Source: Bin87 sp965204395 | GTDB lineage: Bacteria > Chloroflexota > Dehalococcoidia > Lucifugimonadales > UBA3495 | Assembly: GCA_965204395.1 (NCBI GenBank) | Contig: OZ241987.1 | Coordinates: 4,526,001 to 4,590,000, forward strand | Direction of reading: 5' to 3' | DNA length: 64,000 bases | In this document: positions 9,168-17,782 of the stretch, piece by piece | Layout: each line of letters opens with the position of its first letter | Numbering within the stretch: the stretch's first letter is position 1 | The notes under the pieces: generated by a model | The model's database searches: none | What the model was told of the DNA's origin: nothing | What the model saw: the letters and a program-made list of their open reading frames with translations, nothing else | Translations under genes and position numbers: made by a program

Positions 9168-9542
9168 TCAAGTCTGTGCCGACTGGTCGAGGTAGGCGCC
9201 CAGCCTTTGAATGAAACGTTTGGTGATGCGGCGGCAGCTTCGCAGATCGTGGTCTGACAGGTGGCCGTGGTAGAAGTGGCCGTGCAGCTTGTTGGCGCAC
9301 TCGAAGTCGGTCAGGACCACGGAGCCCGCGCTTCTGGCTTGGAGGAGTATAGCCGCGTCGCGGTAGGAACCGTGGTCTGTGAAATTCAGTGTGGGTTCGC
9401 CGTGTATTTCGATCAGGAGCAGCTGCGCAGCCGCCCCCCAAAGGATCTCTGCGGCGACCTGGTCGTTGCCGCCAGGGTTGAACTCGGCGTCCGAACGCGC
9501 GAGGAAGTCGTCGGACAGGATCCGTCTGTCCTGGGGCGTCAA
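9168..9542 (-). CDS. HEPN/PaREP1-like small protein
   Basis: 124 residues, starting at a TTG whose sequence overlaps the previous gene's stop (TTGA). The body has the pattern seen in PaREP1/HEPN-like helical bundles: an N-terminal helix ending in AEFNPGGNDQVAAEILWGAAAQLL, then a His-rich middle and a C-terminal helix. It resembles the proteins at 18187 and 18588 and the C-terminal domain of the preceding gene. HEPN proteins are often RNases or their inhibitors, but I see no clean R-x4-6-H motif here. Third gene of a coupled operon with the SWIM protein. No function is assigned. Confidence 0.7.
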   Translation of the reverse strand: MTPQDRRILSDDFLARSDAEFNPGGNDQVAAEILWGAAAQLLLIEIHGEPTLNFTDHGSYRDAAILLQARSAGSVVLTDFECANKLHGHFYHGHLSDHDLRSCRRITKRFIQRLGAYLDQSAQT

Positions 9543-10357
9543 GGAGACGGCTCTCCGGTCCGGGCGATGAGGCCGAAGGCGTGTCGGGCCAGTTCCGTTG
9601 CGGTTTCAGGCGTGTAGCCGAAAGCGTGAAAGTAGCCGTGGTCGACGGCCTGCAGGATGCCGGTTGCGGCGCCGTAGGCGCTGTTCAGGTCCAGATTTTC
9701 CTCGGCCGTGCTGTCGATGAGCGCGGTAAACTGCGTCAGGTCGGCCGGCAGTGTGCCGGTGGCGAGGCCAAGCACGGTGTTGATGTCGTTGTCAGTGTCG
9801 GCGTGTGGCCAGCCGTGGATGGCGGCTTGGCCGATCACGGCGCAGTTGACGGCGCTGCACAGGTCATGGGCGGCGGAACGCATGTCGCCCAGTTGGAAGT
9901 TACGGTCCGCGGCGTTGAAATAGTGTTCACCCGCGCCATGGACAGCTTCGAGGATAGGTTGACGCCAGCCCTGGGACAGGGGGCCGGGCGGAGTGTCGGA
10001 CAGGTAGTTCAGGAACGATTCGGATATTTGGGCAGGCAGGACGTCCTCCGGGTTGGACGCGGTCGCTAGACCGGTCGCCAGCGCGTTGATGGGGTAGGGA
10101 TGCCAGACCTCTATGTCGGCATCGGACAAGGCTTGGACCAACTCGGCGACTCGTTCCGTGGAGCCGGTAATGAACGCGTGTTTCCCGTCGGGGAGCATTG
10201 ACATGATGGTATGGGCTTCGTGGCGAATCTCCATGGGTAGCTCCTCGCGGCTGGTGGCGTCGAGGATAAATTGTAGGCGGTAGGCTGTGTTGTGGCTAGC
10301 ACCAAGGTTTTTGGCAAAAGGGCGTGAAAATCGGGTTTTGTGAATTTGCGCGCTCAT
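9539..10357 (-). CDS. Protein with C-terminal HEPN/PaREP1-like domain, coupled to SWIM gene
   Basis: 272 residues from the ATG at 10357, which overlaps the upstream stop as ATGA; longer starts only run into antisense of the SWIM gene. The N-terminal 100 residues (with SRPFAKNLGASHNTAYRLQF) are of unknown type, with an alternating pattern that suggests an alpha/beta fold. From about residue 135 it has the same FQLGDMRSAAHDLCSAV helix pattern as the PaREP1/HEPN-like proteins elsewhere in the window. It overlaps both neighbours, so the three proteins are probably made together. Function unknown. Confidence 0.7.
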   Translation of the reverse strand: MSAQIHKTRFSRPFAKNLGASHNTAYRLQFILDATSREELPMEIRHEAHTIMSMLPDGKHAFITGSTERVAELVQALSDADIEVWHPYPINALATGLATASNPEDVLPAQISESFLNYLSDTPPGPLSQGWRQPILEAVHGAGEHYFNAADRNFQLGDMRSAAHDLCSAVNCAVIGQAAIHGWPHADTDNDINTVLGLATGTLPADLTQFTALIDSTAEENLDLNSAYGAATGILQAVDHGYFHAFGYTPETATELARHAFGLIARTGEPSP

Positions 10358-11172
10358 TGACCCTGCTTTTGTTCTTGTCCAAGGTAAAGGTCTAAGGCAC
10401 TCTGGGAAGTGTTCTCGTAGATGTCGCGTAGGGCTGGGATGAGGTCCTGCTCGCCCTGCCAGAATGGGAATCGCCCCAGCTGGTGGGGCAGGGCAGCGTG
10501 CATATCTGGCGCCGTCGCCGCGCCGAGGTCCACGCTGGCCAACGCCGGTAACGTGTTGGCCCAGTACACATCGGGGTCTTCGGGCAGCGCCTCGGGAGCC
10601 AGCGGCGGCCCTTCGATGGTCTGGGCCGACTGACGGAACTCCTCGCCCAACAGGTCCTCGCGGTCCATGCCCCGCATCCGGAAAATGAGGAACGGGTCGC
10701 GGTCGAACTCCTCGCCCAGCAGCAGGTGGACGGCGGCAATGTGCTTGCAGGGGTTTGACCAGTCCGGACACGAGCAGTCGGTTTCGAGGTCGTCGCCCCT
10801 TGCGGGGAACATCGACAGCCCCACGGCTTTGAAGGTGTCCTCGATGTTCTCCGGCATCCGCCCGGCCAGCAGGCTGGCGGCGATGACCGGCTGTTCGGCC
10901 AACGCCTGGCGCAACCGCTCCCAGTCATTTGAGTCGATGGTCCTGACGCTGATTTCAACGTCGTAAGGCCGCTTGCGGCTGCCCTGAACCTGGGCTGCCA
11001 CCACGCCGTTCTGGACGTCAATCGAAAGGACCTGTCCGCGGCGGGCGAAGGAACGCCCACGGCTGAGCCGCGCGCCGATGCTGAACTGCTCGAGGGTCTG
11101 CGTCCAACGCTTGGCCCACCAGTTGGAGCCGAAGTCGCCGCGACGGGAAGCGGCCCTGATGCCGCCCTTCAC
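10354..11172 (-). CDS. SWIM zinc-finger protein
   Basis: 272 residues from a GTG; the frame has no better start. The N-terminus (FGSNWWAKRWTQTLEQF) and the zinc motif CSCPDWSNPCKHIAAVHLLL (about residue 145, the C-x-C-xn-C-x-H of SWIM fingers) match the SWIM-domain proteins often found beside SNF2 helicases in bacteria. SWIM fingers bind DNA or protein. No SNF2 gene lies in this window. It starts an operon of three overlapping genes with two HEPN/PaREP1-like products. The pairing with HEPN-type proteins suggests a nucleic-acid-directed role, but this is inference. Confidence 0.82.
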   Translation of the reverse strand: MKGGIRAASRRGDFGSNWWAKRWTQTLEQFSIGARLSRGRSFARRGQVLSIDVQNGVVAAQVQGSRKRPYDVEISVRTIDSNDWERLRQALAEQPVIAASLLAGRMPENIEDTFKAVGLSMFPARGDDLETDCSCPDWSNPCKHIAAVHLLLGEEFDRDPFLIFRMRGMDREDLLGEEFRQSAQTIEGPPLAPEALPEDPDVYWANTLPALASVDLGAATAPDMHAALPHQLGRFPFWQGEQDLIPALRDIYENTSQSALDLYLGQEQKQGQ

Positions 11173-11303
11173 GTACGATACGGGCGGACAACGGGCTGAT
11201 GCCGGGAAACATGGCGTAGGCTATGCTTCCGACCCGGAGTGCGCCAGCGAAAATTCAACTCGTGTAGTCTGTGTCTGAACGAAAGCACAAGGACATGTGA
11301 AGT

Positions 11304-11855
11304 ATGGAAGATTTGAGAGGGAGTATCGCGTACGTAGCATTGGTGGTGGCGATATTGAGTATGCTGGCTGCCGGCGTCAGCGCATACTACGCACACCAGT
11401 CCAATCGCATGACGGGGTACTTAAAGATTAACGCGGTGTATGACACTGAGGACAGGTATGATGTCCGTACACTGGGGCAATCAGCACCAACTTTCCTTAG
11501 AACAGACCCGGGACTGCGCTTGGAGATTAGAAATACTGGTAGGTTCAATGAACAAATCATCAGGATAGGTTACGGACGCCAGCATAGAGAAGGTTATCTG
11601 GAGTCGCTAGATCCTCGTGTCGCTAAAGACTTCCAAATGTGGTCATCAGACGAACTTCGGGAATTTGGGTTCTTCCCCAAGGATTCTGATGAATTTTTTG
11701 TGGTGCCTCAGCCAGATTGGTACAGGCTGCCGATCAACATACCGGCAGGGGAATCGGCATCGCCGTTCTGGGGCCTCAGTGACCCGGAAGACCAAATGAT
11801 ACGAGAGGCCGCTACTCACTTGTGGTTGGACACCGCGCGCGAGAAGACCAAATGA
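11304..11855 (+). CDS. Single-pass membrane protein, C-terminus altered by tandem duplication
   Basis: 183 residues. One N-terminal transmembrane helix (about residues 9-28, IAYVALVVAILSMLAAGVSA) is followed by a soluble beta-rich domain. AAGGA lies upstream of the ATG. No family recognised; the layout is typical of small membrane-anchored proteins of unknown function. The 3' end contains a perfect 56-bp tandem duplication (11787-11842 and 11843-11898). Because 56 is not a multiple of three, the reading frame now stops after ..AREKTK. With a single copy it would read on ..ARETIRVPIERKGD to a stop at about 11936. The lesion is clean, so it is recent. Confidence 0.75.
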   Translation: MEDLRGSIAYVALVVAILSMLAAGVSAYYAHQSNRMTGYLKINAVYDTEDRYDVRTLGQSAPTFLRTDPGLRLEIRNTGRFNEQIIRIGYGRQHREGYLESLDPRVAKDFQMWSSDELREFGFFPKDSDEFFVVPQPDWYRLPINIPAGESASPFWGLSDPEDQMIREAATHLWLDTAREKTK

Positions 11856-11898
11856 TACGAGAGGCCGCTACTCACTTGTGGTTGGACACCGCGCGCGA
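11787..11898. repeat. 56-bp perfect tandem duplication
   Basis: Two adjacent identical 56-bp units (11787-11842, 11843-11898), beginning GAAGACCAAATG and ending CGCGCGCGA. They span the 3' end of the membrane protein gene and shift its frame. Confidence 0.95.
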
Positions 11899-12049
11899 AA
11901 CGATACGCGTCCCGATAGAGCGGAAAGGGGATTAATGAAATCGGCAGCGTGCGTGGTCCCCACGCAGAATTCGCACTTGTTTGCAACCGCTCGGGTATGT
12001 CCGGAGCCGCCGTGTGCGGGGTCTCTACCTAACCCGTTGCAACATCAGG

Positions 12050-12850
12050 TTAATCCAAGCCCGTCGCGTTTTGTAATGTGTGCAGGTATTCGCAACACAC
12101 GTCGTCGTATTCCTCCAGGTATGGCAAGCAATGTTTGATGTGCGGTGCCTTCATTCCCTCTATTTCAAGGTCTAACGATTGTCTGCTCTGTCCTGCGGCG
12201 TCAGTCATGTGCAGTCGACCCGAGCCGAAAGTTAGTTTTTCGAGGTCCGGGTGGCCCCCGGTAGGGTACGACAACGCCATCGGCTGCCAATCCATTCCAG
12301 CGATGGCATCTATCGGATCCGCCTTCGCGGATGGAATGTGCGCGATTGAAATGTTCCTGATGTTGACGATCTTGCTTACAAATGGCGACTTCTTGGGAGG
12401 GCTGCGATGTTGTATGCGGAGGCCAGACAGGTTGTTCGCATGGTTCAATTCCCTGTAAAAGTTGGCGTAGGCATTATCGGTCGATACGAAGAAGAAGGCG
12501 TAAGAAAACAGGCATTTTAGGAACGAAGGCTGCAACTCTCCAAACCCGGATACGACGGCAAATAGTCTTTCGGACTCAGTGCTCGTGGCATCTACATTTA
12601 TTTGATACGGTTCCACCGCGCGTAGCCAGTCGTTTAGTACTCCTTCCAGGATCAAGTGCAGCATCGGGATGTTCGAGAAGAGTTGCGGTGAAGGCAACTT
12701 TTCGCCGCAAACCGTGACAGGGGACAAGGTTTTGAGATTGGATGCCATCTTTTCCCGCGCTTTCAAGAGGTCCGGTTGGGTGAATCTCGTCAACTTCCTC
12801 ATTGTAGCCGTTATCGGCTGTGGTCTGTCCTTTTCGTTGCTACTGAGCAT
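12050..12850 (-). CDS. Hypothetical protein, 266 aa
   Basis: Not recognised. The protein is soluble and mixed alpha/beta, with no signal peptide. A middle segment (about 95-125, SFLKCLFSYAFFFVSTDNAYANFYREL) is hydrophobic but broken by polar residues, so it is more likely a buried helix than a membrane span. R..NISIAH (about residue 168) looks like the R-N-x-x-x-x-H signature of HEPN/Abi-type helical proteins, but I would not assign it on this alone. No clear ribosome site; an ATG 16 codons in (12802) is also possible. It is isolated, with about 770 bases of gene-poor DNA upstream. Confidence 0.6.
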   Translation of the reverse strand: MLSSNEKDRPQPITATMRKLTRFTQPDLLKAREKMASNLKTLSPVTVCGEKLPSPQLFSNIPMLHLILEGVLNDWLRAVEPYQINVDATSTESERLFAVVSGFGELQPSFLKCLFSYAFFFVSTDNAYANFYRELNHANNLSGLRIQHRSPPKKSPFVSKIVNIRNISIAHIPSAKADPIDAIAGMDWQPMALSYPTGGHPDLEKLTFGSGRLHMTDAAGQSRQSLDLEIEGMKAPHIKHCLPYLEEYDDVCCEYLHTLQNATGLD

Positions 12851-13624
12851 GCCAGAGCTGTTTTAGCCAGAAACCACCGGCGAACAGGAGCTGGCGGGTG
12901 GCCAGGCCCAGGTTCGGCGACAAGATCCGAGTTCAAAGGGCTGGTCAAGGCAGGACTCTGGTTTTCATGGTCACGGCCTTGATGTCGCGGGATGCAGTCT
13001 TGGCCTTGGACTTGACGCAGAGAATCTCGATGGGTTAGGGCCGAATCCATCGAAAGGAAACGGCTGCGGAGGTCAGACGGGGATAGGGGGATCGGGGATT
13101 GAGTCGGCAAGGGTCTGATGCCGATGCAATGGACGATGCGTGGTGTGGCAGCCACGCCAAGGGGGAGTTGACTGTCCGTGGTGGCGGCATTGAGCGCGAC
13201 ATTCGGCGCAGACCTGCCAGACCGCCGCTGCGTGCAGTGGAGGCCTTGGATGCACACCGATTTTTTACCGCTCCGATAAGAGCAGGTTTCAGCGCATCCC
13301 AAGACGGCCTGTGATGGCCACTCCGCGACTCCACGCGGCAATTTATTCGACGGAAGTGCAGACCGCCGTCACAGGGCGCGAATCGCGTTTTTTGGGAAGG
13401 CACTGCGACATCTGCCACAAGGCGGTTTTCAGACGCCGGCGTTGGCTGAAAAACGGCAAATAGCCGGAGAATTCGGGATATTGGGCGGATTACGAATTCC
13501 GGCGAGTTATCGGCCGGACTCCGCCTTGGATACCCGAGAATCGGAGTAGCGAAATTTCCTCAACAAAACGCCAACAGATTGGCAACAAACTCATTACAAG
13601 GTAGAATCGCAGACGGAGGGTGGT
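12851..13624. other. Gene-poor stretch
   Basis: I see no supportable gene. Near its end (13541-13566) it has a GGAGTAGCGAAATTTCCTCAA segment closely resembling the start of the structured RNA at 38989. At 13581-13600 it carries a 20-bp sequence repeated exactly at 14385-14404 beyond the tRNA. An inverted repeat GCCAAC/TTGGC lies at about 13571-13584. Confidence 0.4.
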
Positions 13625-13933
13625 ATGGTTACAGTAACACGTTCCGAGTTCGACGCTTTGAACGCTAAAGTCGATCAGGTCCTTGAACTGGCAATGAACA
13701 TCGCTGCAACATACGTCGAGGAGTCGGCGGGGTTCAGTCGGAATTTCCAGGAAGTCCGTAAAGAAATCGAGGCATCCCGCGAGGAAGCCCGGCAGCGGTT
13801 CGACCAACTCGACGGCAAAGTGGAGGAATTGGCGCTTGAGGTGGACAGCCTGAAAGGCAAAGTGGACGGACTCACTGAGGCGCATGGTGAGTTGTACCGT
13901 GCCTTTAACCGCCATGACGAACACAGTCGATAA
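13625..13933 (+). CDS. Small coiled-coil protein
   Basis: 102 residues, nearly all heptad-patterned helix (repeats such as FDALNAKVDQVLEL and FDQLDGKVEELALEVDSL). A strong GGAGGG lies upstream of the ATG. No enzymatic motifs. Similar short coiled coils are common in accessory regions and often act as partners of neighbouring proteins. It sits just upstream of a very short conserved-looking ORF and the tRNA. Function unknown. Confidence 0.72.
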   Translation: MVTVTRSEFDALNAKVDQVLELAMNIAATYVEESAGFSRNFQEVRKEIEASREEARQRFDQLDGKVEELALEVDSLKGKVDGLTEAHGELYRAFNRHDEHSR

Positions 13934-13983
13934 GAGGCGCCACGTCCAAAGCCAAGAAACAGCGGGGACGTCCGCCCTGTCCC

Positions 13984-14091
13984 ATGCCGGAGCGGATCGA
14001 CGCCACGCCCGAGGAGATCGCCGAGGTCGTCCTGGACGCTAAACCAAAACCCGAATGGGATTACCTGAAAGATGAACGGCCCGCCAAGTAG
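13984..14091 (+). CDS. Very short basic/acidic ORF upstream of tRNA
   Basis: 35 codons from the ATG at 13984 (MPERIDATPEEIAEVVLDAK..). The open frame runs further upstream without a standard start (..KKQRGRPPCP), suggesting either a longer original protein or an unusual start. The composition (RGRP followed by an acidic helix and a W-D-Y-L motif) looks like a real protein rather than chance. A hairpin terminator begins within its stop region. It may be the tail of a broken gene. Low confidence. Confidence 0.4.
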   Translation: MPERIDATPEEIAEVVLDAKPKPEWDYLKDERPAK

Positions 14092-14103
14092 CGGGCCGTT
14101 TCG
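14077..14103 (+). terminator. GC-rich hairpin after short ORF
   Basis: GGCCCGC, a six-base loop and GCGGGCC followed by GTTTCG overlap the stop of the 35-codon ORF. Probable intrinsic terminator with a weak T-tract. Confidence 0.55.
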
Positions 14104-14212
14104 CAATACGCAGTGATATTTCCCCAACTACGACCAAAATGGCGGTATGGCGGTTGATGTGCGGGTTTGTGCAAGCGTTTGGCTGTTGTCGAAACCAACC
14201 CGAGGCAGAACG

Positions 14213-14240
14213 ACAGGCCGCCATATGGCGGCCTGTTTTG
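14213..14240 (+). terminator. Palindromic hairpin before the tRNA
   Basis: A perfect 24-base palindrome (ACAGGCCGCCAT and its complement) at 14213-14236 is followed by TTTTGG. It lies just upstream of the tRNA and can act as a bidirectional terminator. Confidence 0.6.
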
Positions 14241-14255
14241 GTAAGATGCGAGGGT

Positions 14256-14332
14256 GCCCTAGTAGCTCAATAGGACAGAGCAAGTCCCCGCCAAGGATTA
14301 GGTTGTGGGTTCAAGTCCCACCTAGGGCACCA
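14256..14332 (+). tRNA. tRNA-like gene, anticodon reads GCC (Gly), CCA encoded
   Basis: A 77-base cloverleaf folds fully: acceptor GCCCTAG/CTAGGGC, D stem GCTC/GAGC, anticodon stem AGTCC/GGATT, T stem GTGGG/CCCAC with loop TTCAAGT, discriminator A and encoded CCA. The seven-base anticodon loop is CCGCCAA, giving anticodon GCC. Position 33 is C instead of the near-universal U, and discriminator A is atypical for bacterial tRNA-Gly. The body looks more like an Arg-type tRNA. It may be a functional unusual tRNA, a mobile-element tRNA or a decayed copy. Confidence 0.78.
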
Positions 14333-14384
14333 CTGGGATTGTCGCCTTGTCGCCAACACTTTGTCAACATTTCGCTAATAAAAC

Positions 14385-14404
14385 GGCAACAAACTCATTA
14401 CAAG
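14385..14404 (+). repeat. 20-bp direct repeat flanking the tRNA (second copy)
   Basis: Identical to 13581-13600, 804 bp apart, with the tRNA between. Related CATTACA motifs follow at about 14416. Such repeats beside a tRNA are candidates for attachment or integrase arm sites. Confidence 0.6.
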
Positions 14405-14512
14405 ATTGCGACAAAGCCATTACAGACGGCGGTGGCGTACACAGGGATATAAGTCCCCTTTGGAGGGGGGTGGCTTGCCGTCGGTCCTGCTGGAAGCTCA
14501 CTGAGACCGGCG

Positions 14513-15976
14513 CTAGTTGTCGTGAGCAAGCTTCTCTGCTTCGGGTTCATCTTGGGTGTTGTCGTAGCAGCCGACGCCCACCCTGGGTGAGTTGCGCAGG
14601 ACGGCCAGGGTATCGTCGTGAGGCGCACACTGAGTGCAGAAATAGGGCGGCGCCACGATGGGGCCTCCATCTTCCGGCGGCACGTGGACGTAGGGATTTT
14701 CGCAATAGCGCCAGCGGGCGACCGCACCGCAGGTGAAACAGCGTTCCGGTGGCTGGTTGTGGGCGATGACGGTGATGAAGTCGTCTCTGTAGCCCTCGGA
14801 TTCCTGGGGAGGGTTGATGAATTCCTCCAAGTACCCGTAGGGAATCGGCAGGGCGGTGATCCATTGCAACTCCAAGCAGGTGGTGTCGCCGTAGTCGAAC
14901 TCGTGGCGGAAGCTCTGGCCGGCGTTCACGGTCTCCCCGATGGTGTGGACCATGTGGTGCTCGTCGGGCTCGGCAAGGTCGTCGTCGAACAACGGCGTGT
15001 CGCCTGGTCCGGGCACGCACGCGCTGTACTGAACGTCGCCGATTTCGAAGTGGCTCATGTGGCCGCAGCATTCGAGCCACCGGTCGCGCAGGAACTGGTC
15101 GATCTGGCGCAGGCTGGTGGTTGGTTGCACGATGAGCAACATCCAGTGGCGGCGTTGCGCGCTCCGTAACCACAGCATGATGGGTTGGCTCCTGGCGTAC
15201 CGTTCGTCCATGTCGCGGACGATGTATCTGCTTCGGACCTGACCCATAAGGCAGGTTTGCACGTGTGCGGCCGCGTCGTCAGCGCGTACGTCTCCGCCGC
15301 AGGCGTGGCACCATCCGTGCGAATTGTCCGCCTCGGCGGTGGCCGCTTTGACGACTTTGTTGAAGCGCGAGTGGATCTCCTCGATTTCGGCGTGGTTCTT
15401 GTTCGCCTGCTCTCGCAGTTGGCTTCGGGTCTGGGGAAACGGAGCGTCGTCAGGGAGGTCGTTTTCCCTGAGGTCGGCCATGGACTCTTGGGCGCTGGTG
15501 AGAAGGCGGTCCAGGGCGTACTTTGTCATCTCGACCATGTCCTCGCTTGGGGGTGCCTCTGCGGCACGGGCGGCGACGCCTCTGGCCAGATGGGCCAAGC
15601 GTCCAATGTGAAGGCATGATGCGTACCACTCCTCGAGCCGTGGGTCGCAGGCTTCCATTGCAACTTTGCATGCGTCGTGCTCTGCGACCAGTTGGCCCAA
15701 GCTTTCATGGGATTCCCCCAGTTGGGCCAGCAGGCGTTGTCGCTGCACTTCGCTGAGCAGCGCGGCGTGCTCGGGAGCGATGATGGGCAGGAGGTCCATC
15801 GTCTGCGAAAGCTGGTCGCGGGCGTGAGCCGCTCCCATGAGGGCGGCGTTGGCGGCGTCATGGTTGCCTTCGCGACGGAATTGATTGGCCAGGCGGATCA
15901 TCCGCTGGCCGTACTCGCCTGACGAGACGACGTCCTCGATGCTCGTCTGGGTGTGGTTGAACGCGAGGGTTGTCAT
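14513..15976 (-). CDS. pRiA4b ORF-3-like protein with zinc-finger motifs
   Basis: 487 residues from the ATG at 15976. Helical N-terminal half. A C2HC-like finger at about residue 240 (CHACGG..HVQTC) is followed by the pRiA4b ORF-3-like core: SLRQIDQFLRDRWLECCGHMSHF, then FRHEFDYGDTTCLELQW, the conserved YDFGD-type strand of this family. A C-terminal pair of CxxC motifs (CFTCG.., FCTQC) can bind another zinc. Members are common on plasmids and as passenger genes of IS1096-type elements; their role is unclear, with nucleic-acid binding suspected. It lies beside the tRNA and repeats, which fits a mobile origin. Confidence 0.75.
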   Translation of the reverse strand: MTTLAFNHTQTSIEDVVSSGEYGQRMIRLANQFRREGNHDAANAALMGAAHARDQLSQTMDLLPIIAPEHAALLSEVQRQRLLAQLGESHESLGQLVAEHDACKVAMEACDPRLEEWYASCLHIGRLAHLARGVAARAAEAPPSEDMVEMTKYALDRLLTSAQESMADLRENDLPDDAPFPQTRSQLREQANKNHAEIEEIHSRFNKVVKAATAEADNSHGWCHACGGDVRADDAAAHVQTCLMGQVRSRYIVRDMDERYARSQPIMLWLRSAQRRHWMLLIVQPTTSLRQIDQFLRDRWLECCGHMSHFEIGDVQYSACVPGPGDTPLFDDDLAEPDEHHMVHTIGETVNAGQSFRHEFDYGDTTCLELQWITALPIPYGYLEEFINPPQESEGYRDDFITVIAHNQPPERCFTCGAVARWRYCENPYVHVPPEDGGPIVAPPYFCTQCAPHDDTLAVLRNSPRVGVGCYDNTQDEPEAEKLAHDN

Positions 15977-16120
15977 GCTTTGGTTCTCTTGGGATGTTCG
16001 GGTGCAGGCGGGATCAGTTCGGTTCGGTGTGGTCGTTCGTGAGCGGGCCACGAATGAAAGGCCCGGTGGGCGAGGACCGGGCGCTGTGGGTTGGGGCGAG
16101 GGGGTTGTGGTTTGGCCGAG

Positions 16121-16440
16121 TCAGAAGTCCGGGTTGTAGAGTCTCGCTTCCAGTTCGCGGATGCGGTTTTCGGCGGTGCGGAGTCCTGCTTCGGCGCAGT
16201 AGGCGTGGGCGCGCTCGCTCTCAAAGGTGGCGATGTGCAGCCCCGTTGCAGGGTCGTGGCAACCCAGTTGACCGTCCTTCCAAGCCAGTCCACGTTCAAT
16301 ACATCGCTGTGGCCCTGCAACACTTCGCCGGTGAGCTCGGCGATGTCTACCGGTTCGTACCGTTTGTTCACCAGCCGGTCGCCCGCCAGTCTGGCGCTGT
16401 GGAACTCTCCAATGGCGTTGGCGCGATCATGAGACGTCAT
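16121..16440 (-). pseudogene. Frameshifted small gene upstream of pRiA4b-like protein
   Basis: The first frame from 16440 reads ..NKRYEPVDIAELTGEVLQGHSDVL. Near 16290 sensible protein continues in another frame as WKDGQLGCHDPATGLHIATF and ends ..RELEARLYNPDF at a TGA at 16121. Both halves have protein-like composition, whereas the first frame alone degenerates into a Pro/Thr-rich run. One missing or extra base explains it. Function unknown. Confidence 0.65.
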
Positions 16441-16545
16441 CGACGAACTCGATACTCGTCGGAGTCCGATTGCAGCCCTCGCCGTGCGTAGGACGGTTTC
16501 ATGCTCCTGGGCTGGACCCGTGTTTTTCCGTATGCACCTGCGGGG

Positions 16546-17694
16546 CTAGAGGTCGAGCCACCCCCTCCGTCGAGTGCCGCGGAAGCGGTCAATCATCATC
16601 CGCTCGATGGTCTGTGCTGCATCCGGTTGGCGTTTCCTGAAATCCATATACCCGTCGGGTTGTCCGAACACGCTCTCGAAACCGGCATTGTGGATGTGAA
16701 AGAGGGTCCAGCCTGTGCTGAGCTCGGGCGAGTTGAAGCTGTCAAGGGCATGCCACGTTGCTGTGTCCAGCCATGACTTCGTGCTCCACGCGTACTGGGC
16801 TTCCGTGGATACGACCATCCAGTGTCGAAGTCCGACCGATTGGGCCGTGGTGTCGCGTTCCGGGTAGACCGTGATGTACGCGAATTTGAGGTATGTTGGG
16901 GCGTCCAGGCCGGGCGCGCTAAGAGACGCCATTGGAAAGGCTGGATTGACGGGGACAATGTGATGGAGCATCGGGAGCGGTGCGACTCCCGTCAGGCGCC
17001 TGTCGTATTTTGTCTTGTGGCGCAGGTGTTGATCGAGGCGGGCTTTCTGGTCCCGGCAAAGCCCTTCGGCGCGCGCTCGTTCTCCGGCTTCCATCTTCTC
17101 GTTTTCCAGCCGGTGCAGGGTGGTCGCCATTGCACCCCTGGCGAAGCAGATCTCCTTGATCAGGCACCGGTAGGCGAGAAGGAACATCTGGTGGCACAAC
17201 AGCGGGTCTTGGCTGTGCGTTTCACGTTCGTCAACGACGAGCAGATCAGGTGGGTCCGGCCATGCAATTGGAGTATGTTCGATTTGCCTGAAGGTGGTGC
17301 TGTCACATTGGTTGCACGAGAAGTGCCGAGTGGATGCCGTACTGACCGGTTCGCACTTCAACCGCAGGGAGTGCAGGTCCCACGGCAAGGTGCCCCAGAG
17401 ACTGCCGTCTTCGCTCTTGCCTGCATTCGCCAGTTGTTGGCTGTCGATTGGCACGAACGTTATGACGCTCGGCGTCTTCCCGCTGGCAATCCGTCTGAGT
17501 ACTGCTTCTTGGATCGTGTGGCTCAGTTGGGTGTCACGAGTACAGTCCACTACCGCCCGGCCGTTGCCGTCGTTTCGGGGGATCAGGCATTTGGACGACG
17601 TCCTCTCGCGAATGCGGTTGTCGACATCCCGCATCGTGCGGTATCTTTCTCCAATCTCTTCGCCAGTGATTTTGGTCGTTGGGTGGTTAGGCAT
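16546..17694 (-). CDS. Hypothetical protein with CxxC motif, 382 aa
   Basis: The start at ATG 17694 is chosen because the frame further upstream looks non-coding (His/Pro-rich). No family recognised. There is one C-N-Q-C pair (about residue 128), a charged helical middle (about 205-240) and a beta-rich C-terminal third with many aromatic residues. No signal peptide. It lies in a run of minus-strand genes with HEPN-like proteins upstream. Confidence 0.55.
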   Translation of the reverse strand: MPNHPTTKITGEEIGERYRTMRDVDNRIRERTSSKCLIPRNDGNGRAVVDCTRDTQLSHTIQEAVLRRIASGKTPSVITFVPIDSQQLANAGKSEDGSLWGTLPWDLHSLRLKCEPVSTASTRHFSCNQCDSTTFRQIEHTPIAWPDPPDLLVVDERETHSQDPLLCHQMFLLAYRCLIKEICFARGAMATTLHRLENEKMEAGERARAEGLCRDQKARLDQHLRHKTKYDRRLTGVAPLPMLHHIVPVNPAFPMASLSAPGLDAPTYLKFAYITVYPERDTTAQSVGLRHWMVVSTEAQYAWSTKSWLDTATWHALDSFNSPELSTGWTLFHIHNAGFESVFGQPDGYMDFRKRQPDAAQTIERMMIDRFRGTRRRGWLDL

Positions 17695-17782
17695 GGTCTG
17701 GACCTGCTGGTTCACGCGGAAAACCGGTGGCTTGTGGTGATTTGGGTGTGGATTAACTGCCGTGAACCGGTGCGGTCGGGTG

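Noticed and set aside
8848..9441. 197-codon minus-strand frame in the 9-kb intergenic region
   Set aside because: Pro/Arg-rich, overlaps the HEPN-like gene in another frame and contains the terminator-like hairpin.
12936..13040. Short minus-strand coding-like run (PIEILCVKSKAKTASRDIKA..)
   Set aside because: Protein-like for about 29 codons but bounded by stops without a start or a partner frame; too short to support.
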